Source: Parasulfuritortus sp049322515 (GTDB lineage Bacteria > Pseudomonadota > Gammaproteobacteria > Burkholderiales > Thiobacillaceae). Taken from it: a stretch of 64,000 nucleotides of DNA. The notes under the pieces are model-generated. The model was not told the origin of the DNA and made no database searches. It saw only the letters and a program-made list of their open reading frames with translations. Positions 9,235 through 17,140 of this stretch are shown here, piece after piece; position 1 is the stretch's first letter; each line of letters opens with the position of its first letter. The stretch is taken from assembly GCA_049322515.1 (NCBI GenBank), contig JBMOQW010000019.1, forward strand, positions 1 to 64,000, read 5' to 3'. The position numbers and the translations under genes were made by a program.

Positions 9235-9403
9235 CTAGGAGCCTGTCGGACTTGGGGCGTCGAAAGCGAGAAACGCCCCCGCCGAGGACAGTTTTTGACG
9301 AATTTGCAGGGCAATAGTCGAACTATTGCCCAATAAGACGGCAGAAAATGGACCGGCGCGGACGTTTCGTAGCCGACGATTCTCAAGTCCGACAGGCTCC
9401 TAG
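9235..9403. mobile_element. MITE-like 169-bp element with perfect 20-bp terminal inverted repeats
   Basis: The left end CTAGGAGCCTGTCGGACTTG (9235-9254) is the exact reverse complement of the right end (9384-9403). The inner halves are also partly complementary, and the centre is a near-perfect palindrome GGGCAATAGTCGAACTATTGCCC (9309-9331), written here in two parts: GGGCAATAG and CTATTGCCC around TCGAA. The whole element could fold into one long hairpin. It has no coding capacity. The right end supplies the TAG stop codon of xerD. It resembles non-autonomous elements moved by a transposase elsewhere; no such transposase is in this window. Confidence 0.85.
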
Positions 9404-10311
9404 CCGCGCGGGTGGTGCTTTTGGTGTAGCGCCTTGAGCCGTTCGCGCGCGACGTGGGTGTAGATCTGGGTGGTGGAAATGTCGGCGTGGCCTAAGAGCA
9501 TCTGCACCACCCTCAGATCGGCGCCATGGTTCAGCAAGTGCGTCGCAAAGGCATGCCGCAGGGTATGCGGGGACAGGGGCGCGGCGATGCCAGCCTGGCG
9601 GGCATGGCGCTTGATGGCGTACCAGAAGGCCTGGCGGGTCATCGCCTGGGCGCGCGCGGTGACGAACAGGGCATCGCTCGGCCGCCCGGCCAACAGCGCC
9701 GGGCGGGCCTCGGCCAGGTAGCGTTCCAACCAGTCCGCCGCCACTTCGCCCAGCGGCACCAGGCGTTCCTTGCGGCCCTTGCCCATGATCCGCGCCACCC
9801 CGTCGCGCAGGCTTAGAGCGGCGACTGGCAGTCCGACCAGTTCGGACACCCGCAAACCGCAGGCATAGAGCAGTTCCAGCATGGCCCGGTCGCGCAGGCC
9901 GAGCGGCGTCTCGACCGGCGGCGCGGCCAGAAGGGCCTCGACATCGGTCTCGGTCAGGCTTTTCGGCAAGGGTCTGGGCAAACGGGGCGCGGCGATGTTC
10001 ACGGTCGGATCGTCGCTGCGCGAGCCCTGGCGCAGTAGCCAGCGGAAATAACGCTTCAGGGCGGAAAGCTGGCGCGCCAGGCTGCGCGCCGACACGCCCT
10101 GGCGCAGGGTGCGGTCGGCCAGGAACGATTGCACCGCGCCGGCATCGGCGTCGGCCAGCGCGCGGCCCTGGTCGGCCAGCCAGACGGAAAACTGGCCGAG
10201 GTCGCGCCGGTAGCTCTCCAGGCTGGCCGGTGTCAGGCCATCCTCCAGCCATAGGGCGTCGCAAAACGCATCCAGCGCCGGGTCGGCGGTACCGGCCCGG
10301 CGCTCGGTCAC
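9400..10311 (-). CDS. xerD: site-specific tyrosine recombinase XerD
   Basis: Resolves chromosome dimers at dif together with XerC and FtsK. The 303-residue protein has an N-terminal SAM-like core-binding domain and a C-terminal catalytic domain. Catalytic residues are visible: Arg in CGLRVSELVGL, HTLRHAFATHLL (H-x-x-R), LLGHADISTTQIYTHV with the nucleophilic Tyr. The C-terminal RLKALHQKHHPRG resembles E. coli XerD rather than XerC. I chose the GTG at 10311, which overlaps the ogt stop (GTGA) and has AAGG 7 bases upstream. A GTG nine codons earlier is possible. The stop codon lies inside the MITE-like element. Confidence 0.93.
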   Translation of the reverse strand: MTERRAGTADPALDAFCDALWLEDGLTPASLESYRRDLGQFSVWLADQGRALADADAGAVQSFLADRTLRQGVSARSLARQLSALKRYFRWLLRQGSRSDDPTVNIAAPRLPRPLPKSLTETDVEALLAAPPVETPLGLRDRAMLELLYACGLRVSELVGLPVAALSLRDGVARIMGKGRKERLVPLGEVAADWLERYLAEARPALLAGRPSDALFVTARAQAMTRQAFWYAIKRHARQAGIAAPLSPHTLRHAFATHLLNHGADLRVVQMLLGHADISTTQIYTHVARERLKALHQKHHPRG

Positions 10312-10781
10312 AGCAAGCCTTCGTGATGCAGCAGCCACCGCTTCACCACGATCGGAAATCCGCCGGTCTCGTGCATGAAGCCGCCCAGACCGTGCGCCGC
10401 CAAGACCCGGTGGCAGGGAATCACGATCGGGATCGGATTGTCGCCCACCGCCTGGCCCACCGCGCGCGGACTGCTGGCCAGCTCGCGGGCCAGATCACCG
10501 TAGGTCCGGGTGTGTCCGGCCGGGATGGCCAGCAAGGCCTGCCAGACCCGTTGCCGGAACAGGGTGCCGGCCGGCGCCAGGCTCAGCTTCCAGACGTGGC
10601 GGGGGTCGGCGTAATAGGCGGCCAGTTCGTGCTCGACCCGAGCCACCACGTCCCCACCGGCAGGGCGCAACGCGGTCTCGGGGGGCAGGAATTCCAGGCC
10701 GGCCAAGGCATGCCCGGACAAACGCACGCCGACGGCACCGAAGGGCGCCGGCAGGATCGCCGCGTAATCCGGCGCGGACAC
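10308..10781 (-). CDS. ogt: methylated-DNA-[protein]-cysteine S-methyltransferase
   Basis: Suicide repair enzyme that takes the methyl group from O6-methylguanine or O4-methylthymine onto its own cysteine. The active-site motif IPCHRVLAA is present, followed by LGGFMHETGG; upstream is the DNA-binding TYGDLARELASSPRAVGQAV segment with the Arg finger. I chose the GTG at 10781, two bases after the stop of the preceding gene, giving 157 residues, close to the family norm. A longer frame reaches back to 10850 but would overlap that gene. There is no fused Ada domain. Confidence 0.9.
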   Translation of the reverse strand: MSAPDYAAILPAPFGAVGVRLSGHALAGLEFLPPETALRPAGGDVVARVEHELAAYYADPRHVWKLSLAPAGTLFRQRVWQALLAIPAGHTRTYGDLARELASSPRAVGQAVGDNPIPIVIPCHRVLAAHGLGGFMHETGGFPIVVKRWLLHHEGLL

Positions 10782-10782
10782 C

Positions 10783-11496
10783 TTATTGGCAGACCTGCTG
10801 GAGATCGAAGGACAGCCAGTCGGTGGCGTTGAGCGCATTGAAACTGCCATCGACCGCGCTATGCAGCAGCTTGACCGGCGGCGGCGTGACCCCGACCAAC
10901 TCGGTCGGGCATTTGAAAGTAATCACGACCAGCGGCTTTTCTCCGGTCGGATAAACCTTCTTGATGCTGGGCAGGAAGGACTGGCCCTCGCCGGGCAAGC
11001 TGGGCAGCAAGGCCCGCAGGTCGGCACCCAGGTTGCGCGCCTCGGCCGGCGTGGCGGGCGCCGCGGTGAGATAAGGATTGCCCGGTTCCTTGGTGACATA
11101 GGCCAGGTAGGGATTGGTCGAAACCGGCGCGACCGGAGCCGCCAGCGTGGTCTCACTGGCGCTGGCGACCATGACCGGGGCCGCCAGCGCTGCGCTCGCC
11201 ACGGCAGCCACGGAGGTGACTTCCGCCGTCAAGGTCGACCCCGTGTCGGGCTGGGCGGCGGGGCGCACCGCAGCCGGCTTCTTGGCCGCGACTTTGTTCG
11301 GCCGCGGCTTGGCGACGACCTTTTTCGATGTCGATTTCTTGGCGGTGGCCTTTTTCGATGGGGTTTTCTTGGCGCTCGATGGCTTCGTTGTAGCCGTCGT
11401 GTCGGCGCCGGCCTGGCTGGCACTCCAGGCCGGTCCGGCCGAGGCAAGGGCCAGGACGAAAGCCGCCAGGATCAGGTCGGATTTGAGAGAGGTCAT
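10783..11496 (-). CDS. exported Lys/Ala/Pro-rich protein, unknown function
   Basis: The 237-residue protein has a signal peptide (MTSLKSDLILAAFVLALASAG, cut near AWSA) followed by a low-complexity basic tract (about residues 35-80) built of KK, AKK, SKK and PAA units like histone-H1 tails. An Ala/Val-rich linker follows. A more ordered C-terminal part (about 125-237) contains a repeated NPYLAYVTKEPGNPYL pair and ends in a segment with two cysteines. I recognise no family. The basic tract could bind nucleic acid, anionic polymer or peptidoglycan. It lies just upstream of ogt with no gap, so they may be cotranscribed. Confidence 0.7.
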   Translation of the reverse strand: MTSLKSDLILAAFVLALASAGPAWSASQAGADTTATTKPSSAKKTPSKKATAKKSTSKKVVAKPRPNKVAAKKPAAVRPAAQPDTGSTLTAEVTSVAAVASAALAAPVMVASASETTLAAPVAPVSTNPYLAYVTKEPGNPYLTAAPATPAEARNLGADLRALLPSLPGEGQSFLPSIKKVYPTGEKPLVVITFKCPTELVGVTPPPVKLLHSAVDGSFNALNATDWLSFDLQQVCQ

Positions 11497-11568
11497 GTCA
11501 GGCTCCTGGGTTAGGGTTCAAATCCGACCGGGAATCGCCTGGAGCGTGCCCGGGCGTTTGCCGATCCG

Positions 11569-12675
11569 TCAAAGATGCGGCTCGATGAGCCGACGATACC
11601 ACTCATGGAAATGCACCATGCCGTCCTCGGTGGGCGACTGGTACGGGCCGATCTGGCTGATGCCCTGCTCGTACAGCGCCTTGCGGCCCTTGTGCATGCC
11701 GTAGCAGATGTCGTCATCTTCGATCGCGGTTTCCCGGTAGGCCGCCTGTTCCGCCTCGATGTACTCGCGCTCGAACAGGGCGATCTCTTCGGGGTAATAG
11801 TACTCCACCACGTTCAGGCACGACTCCACGCCGGTCGGCACGATGGTGCTGACGCACAGGGTATGCGGATACCACTCGACCATGATGTTCGGGTAATAGG
11901 TCAGCCAGATGGCGCCATGCTCGGGCGGCTGGCCCTCCCGGTAGCGCAGCACCTGCTCGCTCCAGCGCTGATAAATCGGGCTGCCGGGGCGGGCCAGGGC
12001 ATGGTTGACACCCACTGTCTGGACCGACCACCAGTCGCCGTATTCCCACTTGAGCTGGTCGCAATCGACAAACCGGCCGAGCCCGGGGTGGTAGGGCACC
12101 ACGTGGTAGTCCTCCAGGTAGACCTCGATGAAGGTCTTCCAGTTGAACTTGTAGTCGGTGATCACGGTTTTGTCGTACACGTAACCGGAGAAATCCAGAT
12201 CCTTGGCGGCCGCCATCTTCGAAAGGTCGGCGACCACATCGCGCTTGCCCTCGAACAGCAGGCCGTTCCAGCCTTGCAAGGTCTTCTTGCCCAGGTGCAG
12301 ACAGGGATTGTCGGGAAACTGCGGCGCGCCCATCAGCTGGCCCTCGAGATCGTAGGTCCAGCGGTGGAACGGGCAGACGATGTTCTTGGCCGTGCCCCGG
12401 CCCTTCAGCATCTGGGCCTGGCGATGCCGGCAGACGTTCGACATCAGCTCGATGCCGGCTTCGTTGCGCACCAGCATCTTGCCGCCGTCGTGCAGCCAGT
12501 CGAGCACATGGTAATCGCCCTGGGCCGGCACCATCAGTTCGTGGCCGACGTAGCCGGGACCTGCCTCGAACAGCAGGCGAAGTTCGAGTTGGTAAATGTT
12601 CGGATCGAAGTACCAGTCGACCGGCAGGGCCGGGCTGGTCTTAGCGAGAACAGAAGCGCCTGTCAGATCGGACAT
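11569..12675 (-). CDS. Rieske non-heme iron aromatic ring-hydroxylating oxygenase, alpha-subunit-like
   Basis: A 368-residue protein with a Rieske [2Fe-2S] motif C-x-H-x17-C-x2-H (CRHRQAQML...IVCPFH) near residue 90 and a mononuclear iron site EDYHVVPYHPGLG near residue 200. These are the two redox centres of ring-hydroxylating oxygenase alpha subunits. No beta subunit, ferredoxin or reductase gene is adjacent, so it may be a single-component-type oxygenase using a general reductase; its substrate is unknown. The ATG at 12675 follows GGGGGAA. A TTG five codons upstream is a weaker alternative. A clear promoter lies at 12723-12751. Confidence 0.88.
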   Translation of the reverse strand: MSDLTGASVLAKTSPALPVDWYFDPNIYQLELRLLFEAGPGYVGHELMVPAQGDYHVLDWLHDGGKMLVRNEAGIELMSNVCRHRQAQMLKGRGTAKNIVCPFHRWTYDLEGQLMGAPQFPDNPCLHLGKKTLQGWNGLLFEGKRDVVADLSKMAAAKDLDFSGYVYDKTVITDYKFNWKTFIEVYLEDYHVVPYHPGLGRFVDCDQLKWEYGDWWSVQTVGVNHALARPGSPIYQRWSEQVLRYREGQPPEHGAIWLTYYPNIMVEWYPHTLCVSTIVPTGVESCLNVVEYYYPEEIALFEREYIEAEQAAYRETAIEDDDICYGMHKGRKALYEQGISQIGPYQSPTEDGMVHFHEWYRRLIEPHL

Positions 12676-12722
12676 GGCCCATTCCCCCAAGAAGAAGGAT
12701 TGATGACAAGAAAGGGACCGGG

Positions 12723-12751
12723 ATTATGCCCCCACCCCCCCGGGGGGGCAA
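12723..12751 (-). promoter_or_regulatory. sigma-70 promoter of the Rieske oxygenase gene, GC-palindrome spacer
   Basis: On the minus strand, TTGCCC (12751-12746) and CATAAT (12728-12723) are separated by exactly 17 bases. The spacer holds a perfect 14-base C7G7 palindrome (12735-12748) followed by GTGGGGG-type sequence. The spacing and -10 box are good and the predicted start would be about 40 bases before the ATG. The C7G7 palindrome might be an operator or affect promoter melting. Confidence 0.55.
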
Positions 12752-12778
12752 GGCGAAATTACGTAGCAAAATCAGGCT

Positions 12779-13720
12779 TTACGGCAGCGCGACACGGACC
12801 TCGTAACCGGAGGCGCCGAGGCCGCCGAGATTGAGGTCGAGCTTGAATTCATGCTCGCTCCGGGCCGGCATGCCGGTCGCCGTGGCGCCCTCGGCCGACA
12901 GGTAGTCGGTCGCGCCGAAGCGCTTCTGCGCCAGGGTGGCACTTTTCCAGTCGGTCAGCTTGAGGACGAAGGTCGGCCACGGCTGGGCCCGGTGCGAACG
13001 GTTGCTGAAGCTGACCTTCAAGGTCGCCCGGCTGGGTTGTTCGGCATCGGTTTCCAGGGACGAGGCCTCGACCCGGATCGCGTCGGCGTCGGCCAGCCAG
13101 GGCACCTCGCAACCGAGCGGCTGGCAGGCCGCTTCCAGGGTCGGGCGCAGGCCCGGCTGCCAGGCAGCCAGCGGGGCGCGCAGGAAAAACGCGCCCTGGG
13201 CCAGCAATACCGCCAGAAGAAGCAGAACCAGGATGGTCTGCACCAGCGCGCGCAGGATCGGATGATCCGGCTCGGCCTGGCTGCGCGTGGGTAGCTCGGA
13301 AAGCAGAATCCTGTCGGTGTCCTCGGCGGTTGGTGCGGGCGTTTCGAAGGGCAGCGTGGGCGCCGGCTCGAAGCGGGGCAGCGCGACCTCCGGGGCGATG
13401 ACCGGATCGATGCGTTCCGGGACGCGTGTCCCGCCGGCTTCGCCAGCCAGTCCGGCGGGGATGTCGTCGGGGCCCGGCGGCGCCAGCGCCTCGATGACCG
13501 GGCTCGGTTCCAGCGGAGACGGGGCCGGCATGGGCGGCCTCTCCGGCATTGGCGATGCGGGAGAAGCGTCCGGTGGAGCCGGGGCCGGCTCGGCCTGCAG
13601 AGTATCGTAGGCATTGAACACGGCCCGGCAATGGCCGCACCGGACCAGGCCCCGGCGCGCCTCCAGCTGGTCGTGCCCGAGCCGGAAGGTGGTGCGGCAC
13701 TCGGGACAGGTGGTCAGCAT
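12779..13720 (-). CDS. zinc-ribbon / DUF3426 membrane protein
   Basis: The 313-residue protein starts MLTTCPECRTTFRLGHDQLE and has a four-cysteine zinc ribbon (CPEC...CGHC) of the MJ0042 type in the first 30 residues. A long Pro/Ala-rich acidic linker (about 45-150) follows, then one hydrophobic segment (ILVLLLLAVLLAQGAFFL) and a C-terminal DUF3426 domain on the far side of the membrane. Function is unknown. The position immediately after prmA (9-base gap) in the acc operon is common in Betaproteobacteria. Confidence 0.88.
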   Translation of the reverse strand: MLTTCPECRTTFRLGHDQLEARRGLVRCGHCRAVFNAYDTLQAEPAPAPPDASPASPMPERPPMPAPSPLEPSPVIEALAPPGPDDIPAGLAGEAGGTRVPERIDPVIAPEVALPRFEPAPTLPFETPAPTAEDTDRILLSELPTRSQAEPDHPILRALVQTILVLLLLAVLLAQGAFFLRAPLAAWQPGLRPTLEAACQPLGCEVPWLADADAIRVEASSLETDAEQPSRATLKVSFSNRSHRAQPWPTFVLKLTDWKSATLAQKRFGATDYLSAEGATATGMPARSEHEFKLDLNLGGLGASGYEVRVALP

Positions 13721-13729
13721 CGCCGTCGC

Positions 13730-14608
13730 CTAGACGCGGACGCCGGTCAGCAAGGCCCAGCCTTCATCGCTGGCGGCGTGGGTCATGGTGAAGTGGCGAC
13801 CGTACACCGCGCACACCTCGTCGGCCTGGGCGTCGAGGATGCCGGACAGGACGATGCGGCCGCCGGGCCGGACATGGGCGGCCAGGAGCGGCATCAGGGC
13901 CTTGAGCGGATTGGTCAGGATGTTGGACACGACAACATCGTGCTGACCGGGCGGCAGCCCTTCCGGCAGCATGAAGTCGATCGCCACGGCATTGCGTTCG
14001 GCGTTGTCGCGCGCGGCCGCGACCGCTTGCGGATCGATGTCGACGCCGACCACCCGACCGGCGCCGAGCTTGGCCGCCGCGATGGCCAGGATGCCGGAGC
14101 CGCAACCGTAGTCGAGCACGGTCTCGCCGCCGCGCAAGGCGCCATCCAGCCAGCGCAGGCAGAGTCGCGTGGTGGGATGGCTACCGGTGCCGAAAGCGAG
14201 GCCCGGATCGAGCTGGAGGGTGATCGCGTCCGGATCGGGCGCCGCATGCCAGGACGGCACGATCCACAAGCGGCTGGAAATGGGGATCGGCTCGAACTGG
14301 GCCTGGGTCAGCCGCACCCAGTCCTGCTCCTCGACGGTCTCCAGCCGGCGCTCGATGTCGGCCGGCAGACCCAGGCTGGCGATCAGGGCGGCCACATCGG
14401 TCGCCTCGGACAACAGGGCGACCAGCCAGTTGTGCTGCCAGGCTTTGGGATCCGCCAGCCCGGGCTCGCCGAACTGCGGCTGTTCGGCCTCGGTGCCGGC
14501 GTCACGGTCCTCGATCGACACCGACAACGCGCCTGCGTCCATCAAGGCATCGGAAAGGGCCTCGGCGCGGTCGCCATCGACCGCCAGCTTGAGCGACAGC
14601 CAGGCCAT
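13730..14608 (-). CDS. prmA: ribosomal protein L11 methyltransferase
   Basis: SAM-dependent enzyme that trimethylates ribosomal protein uL11. The 292-residue protein starts MAWLSLKLAVDGDRAEALSD and has the N-terminal substrate-recognition domain, then the methyltransferase domain with motif I TVLDYGCGSGILAIAAAKLG, the acidic GVDIDPQAV ribose-binding end and the NILTNPLKAL motif. Length is normal. It follows accC by 11 bases and is in the same operon. Confidence 0.95.
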   Translation of the reverse strand: MAWLSLKLAVDGDRAEALSDALMDAGALSVSIEDRDAGTEAEQPQFGEPGLADPKAWQHNWLVALLSEATDVAALIASLGLPADIERRLETVEEQDWVRLTQAQFEPIPISSRLWIVPSWHAAPDPDAITLQLDPGLAFGTGSHPTTRLCLRWLDGALRGGETVLDYGCGSGILAIAAAKLGAGRVVGVDIDPQAVAAARDNAERNAVAIDFMLPEGLPPGQHDVVVSNILTNPLKALMPLLAAHVRPGGRIVLSGILDAQADEVCAVYGRHFTMTHAASDEGWALLTGVRV

Positions 14609-14619
14609 GGCAGCGGGCC

Positions 14620-15969
14620 CTAGCCTTTCTTTGCCGCCAACTTCTGCTCCAGGTAATGGATGCTCATGCCGCCTTGCAACACCGCGGCGTCGTTGAGCAA
14701 TTCCTGGTGCAGCGGGATGTTGGTCTTGATGCCCTCGACGATCATCTCCGACAGGGCGACGCGCATGCGGGCCACCGCCTGTTCGCGGGTGGCGCCATAA
14801 GCGATCAGCTTGCCGATCATCGAGTCATAGTGCGGCGGCACGTAGTAATTCTGGTAGACATGCGAATCAACCCGGATGCCGGGGCCGCCTGCGGCGTGGT
14901 AAAGCGTGATGCGACCGGGCGAAGGCACGAAGGTGAACGGATCCTCGGCGTTGATCCGGCACTCGATGGCATGGCCCTTGAAGTGGATATCCTTCTGCTT
15001 CACCGACAGCTTTTCCCCGGCGGCGATACGGATGGTCTCCTGGACGATGTCGATCCCGGTGATCAGTTCGGTGACCGGATGCTCGACCTGGACCCGGGTA
15101 TTCATCTCGATGAAGTAGAACTCGCCGTTCTCGTACAGGAACTCGAAGGTGCCGGCGCCCCGGTAGCCGAATTGCCTGCAAGCCTCGGCGCAGCGCTCGC
15201 CGATTTCCTTGCGCAGCTTCGCGTCGAGGCCGGGCGCCGGGGCTTCTTCCAGCACCTTCTGGTGGCGGCGCTGCATGGAGCAGTCGCGCTCGCCCAGGTG
15301 CACGGCGTTGCCATGCTCGTCGGCCAGGACCTGGATCTCGATGTGGCGCGGATTCTGGAGATACTTCTCCATGTATACCATGGGGTTGTTGAACGCCGCG
15401 CCCGCCTCGTTCTGGGTCATCTGCACCGACTGGATCAGCGCGGCGTCGGTGTGGACCACGCGCATGCCGCGCCCACCGCCTCCGCCGGCGGCCTTGATGA
15501 TGATCGGATAGCCGATCTCGTTGGCCATGCGCAGCCATTCGTCCGGATCGTCGCCCAGGGCACCTTCGGAACCGGGCACGCAGGGCACGCCGGCGGCCTT
15601 CATGGCGTCCTTGGCCGAGACCTTGTCGCCCATCAGGCGGATGGTGTCGGGCCGGGGACCGATGAAGGTGAAGCCGGACTGCTCGACCCGCTCGGCGAAA
15701 TCGGCGTTCTCGGACAGGAAACCGTAGCCGGGATGGATCGCCTCGGCATCGGTCACCTCGGCGGCAGCGATGATCGCCGGCACATGCAAATAGCTCTTGT
15801 TGGACGGCGCCGGCCCGATGCAGACCGACTCGTCGGCCAGGCGCACGTATTTCGCCTCGGCGTCGGCCTCGGAGTGCACGGCGACGGTCTTGATACCCAT
15901 CTCGCGGCAGGCACGCTGGATCCGCAGGGCAATCTCCCCTCGGTTGGCGATCAGGATTTTTTCGAACAT
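14620..15969 (-). CDS. accC: acetyl-CoA carboxylase, biotin carboxylase subunit
   Basis: ATP-dependent carboxylation of biotin on AccB, the first half-reaction of malonyl-CoA synthesis. The 449-residue protein begins MFEKILIANRGEIALRIQRA. It has the glycine-rich ATP loop IKAAGGGGGRGMRVV, the catalytic ERDCSMQRRHQK segment and the FIEMNTRVQVEHPVTE motif of biotin carboxylases. Size is typical. It is separated from accB by 108 bases that hold a GGGAAAC-type hairpin. The codons before the ATG show only a weak GAAAG ribosome site. Confidence 0.98.
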   Translation of the reverse strand: MFEKILIANRGEIALRIQRACREMGIKTVAVHSEADAEAKYVRLADESVCIGPAPSNKSYLHVPAIIAAAEVTDAEAIHPGYGFLSENADFAERVEQSGFTFIGPRPDTIRLMGDKVSAKDAMKAAGVPCVPGSEGALGDDPDEWLRMANEIGYPIIIKAAGGGGGRGMRVVHTDAALIQSVQMTQNEAGAAFNNPMVYMEKYLQNPRHIEIQVLADEHGNAVHLGERDCSMQRRHQKVLEEAPAPGLDAKLRKEIGERCAEACRQFGYRGAGTFEFLYENGEFYFIEMNTRVQVEHPVTELITGIDIVQETIRIAAGEKLSVKQKDIHFKGHAIECRINAEDPFTFVPSPGRITLYHAAGGPGIRVDSHVYQNYYVPPHYDSMIGKLIAYGATREQAVARMRVALSEMIVEGIKTNIPLHQELLNDAAVLQGGMSIHYLEQKLAAKKG

Positions 15970-15984
15970 GGTTTCAACTTTCGT

Positions 15985-16077
15985 GAAACGGGAAACGGGA
16001 AACGGGAAACGATGGAAGCGCCCCGCTCGCGCGGGTCACATTTCCGTTTCCCGTTTCCCGTTTCCCCATTTACCGTT
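15985..16077 (-). repeat. GGGAAAC heptad hairpin between accB and accC
   Basis: On the plus strand, GAAACGG is repeated four times from 15985 to 16011, and the complementary CCGTTTC units occupy about 16044-16067 with a degenerate unit at 16071-16079. The loop of about 33 bases contains its own GC hairpin (CCCCGCTCGCGCGGG). In the accBC transcript the purine arm comes first, starting at the accB stop codon. It is one of four copies of the same kind of element in the window; the others are in the isc operon. Confidence 0.85.
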
Positions 16078-16527
<450 letters not shown>

Positions 16528-17028
16528 TCAGTCTTCCTCCAAGGCATGAAGCGCATAGCCCAGGGCGAACAAGTAGCCGTTCGCGCCCAGCCCGCTGATC
16601 ACGCCGACCGCCAGGTCGGAGAAGTACGACTTGTGGCGGAACGGTTCGCGGGCGTGGACGTTGGACAGATGCACTTCGATAAACGGGATCGCCACCGCCG
16701 CCAGGGCATCGCGCAGGGCCACGCTGGTATGCGTGTAGGCGGCAGGATTGATGATGATGAAGCCGACGTTCTCGTGACGGGCGGCGTGGATGCGGTCGAC
16801 CAGTGCGCCCTCGTGGTTGCTCTGAAAGCACGTCACCGTGATGCCGGCAGCGCGACCCTGCTCGGCCAGCGCGGTATCGATGTCGGCCAGGGTCTGGTGA
16901 CCGTAATGGTCTGGTTCACGAGTCCCCAGCAGGTTCAGGTTGGGGCCGTGCAGTACCAGGATGGCACGGGCCGGCGGGGTATCCGGGGCGGCCTGGGCCT
17001 GGGTTTTCGCGTTGCGCTTTCTGGGCAT
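16528..17028 (-). CDS. aroQ: type II 3-dehydroquinate dehydratase
   Basis: Third enzyme of the shikimate pathway, a dodecameric type II dehydroquinase. Visible motifs are ILVLHGPNLNLLGTREPDHYG with the catalytic Tyr and Arg, CFQSNHEGALVDRI, INPAAYTHTSVALRDAL and the catalytic His in EVHLSNVHAREPFRHKS. I chose the ATG at 17028 (MPRKRNAKTQ), giving 166 residues with an N-terminal extension of about 20 charged and Ala-rich residues compared with typical AroQ. It is the first gene of the aroQ-accB-accC-prmA operon. Confidence 0.95.
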   Translation of the reverse strand: MPRKRNAKTQAQAAPDTPPARAILVLHGPNLNLLGTREPDHYGHQTLADIDTALAEQGRAAGITVTCFQSNHEGALVDRIHAARHENVGFIIINPAAYTHTSVALRDALAAVAIPFIEVHLSNVHAREPFRHKSYFSDLAVGVISGLGANGYLFALGYALHALEED

Positions 17029-17140
17029 CGGAGCGGAGCCACATTGGGCGGGTTGAGGCGGGCCGAAGTTTGCCGGAAACGACCATAACTGTCCAGTTAC
17101 CCGCCAGATCGCCGCAGGATGGCGGCCTTTTGCCATTCGG

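Noticed and set aside
11505..11545. tRNA T-arm-like sequence GGGTTCAAATCC
   Set aside because: It lies between two coding genes with no acceptor, D or anticodon arm around it; a chance match.
12735..12748. Rho-independent terminator from the C7G7 palindrome
   Set aside because: A C7G7 run has no room for a loop and no T-run follows in either direction; it fits better as part of a promoter spacer.
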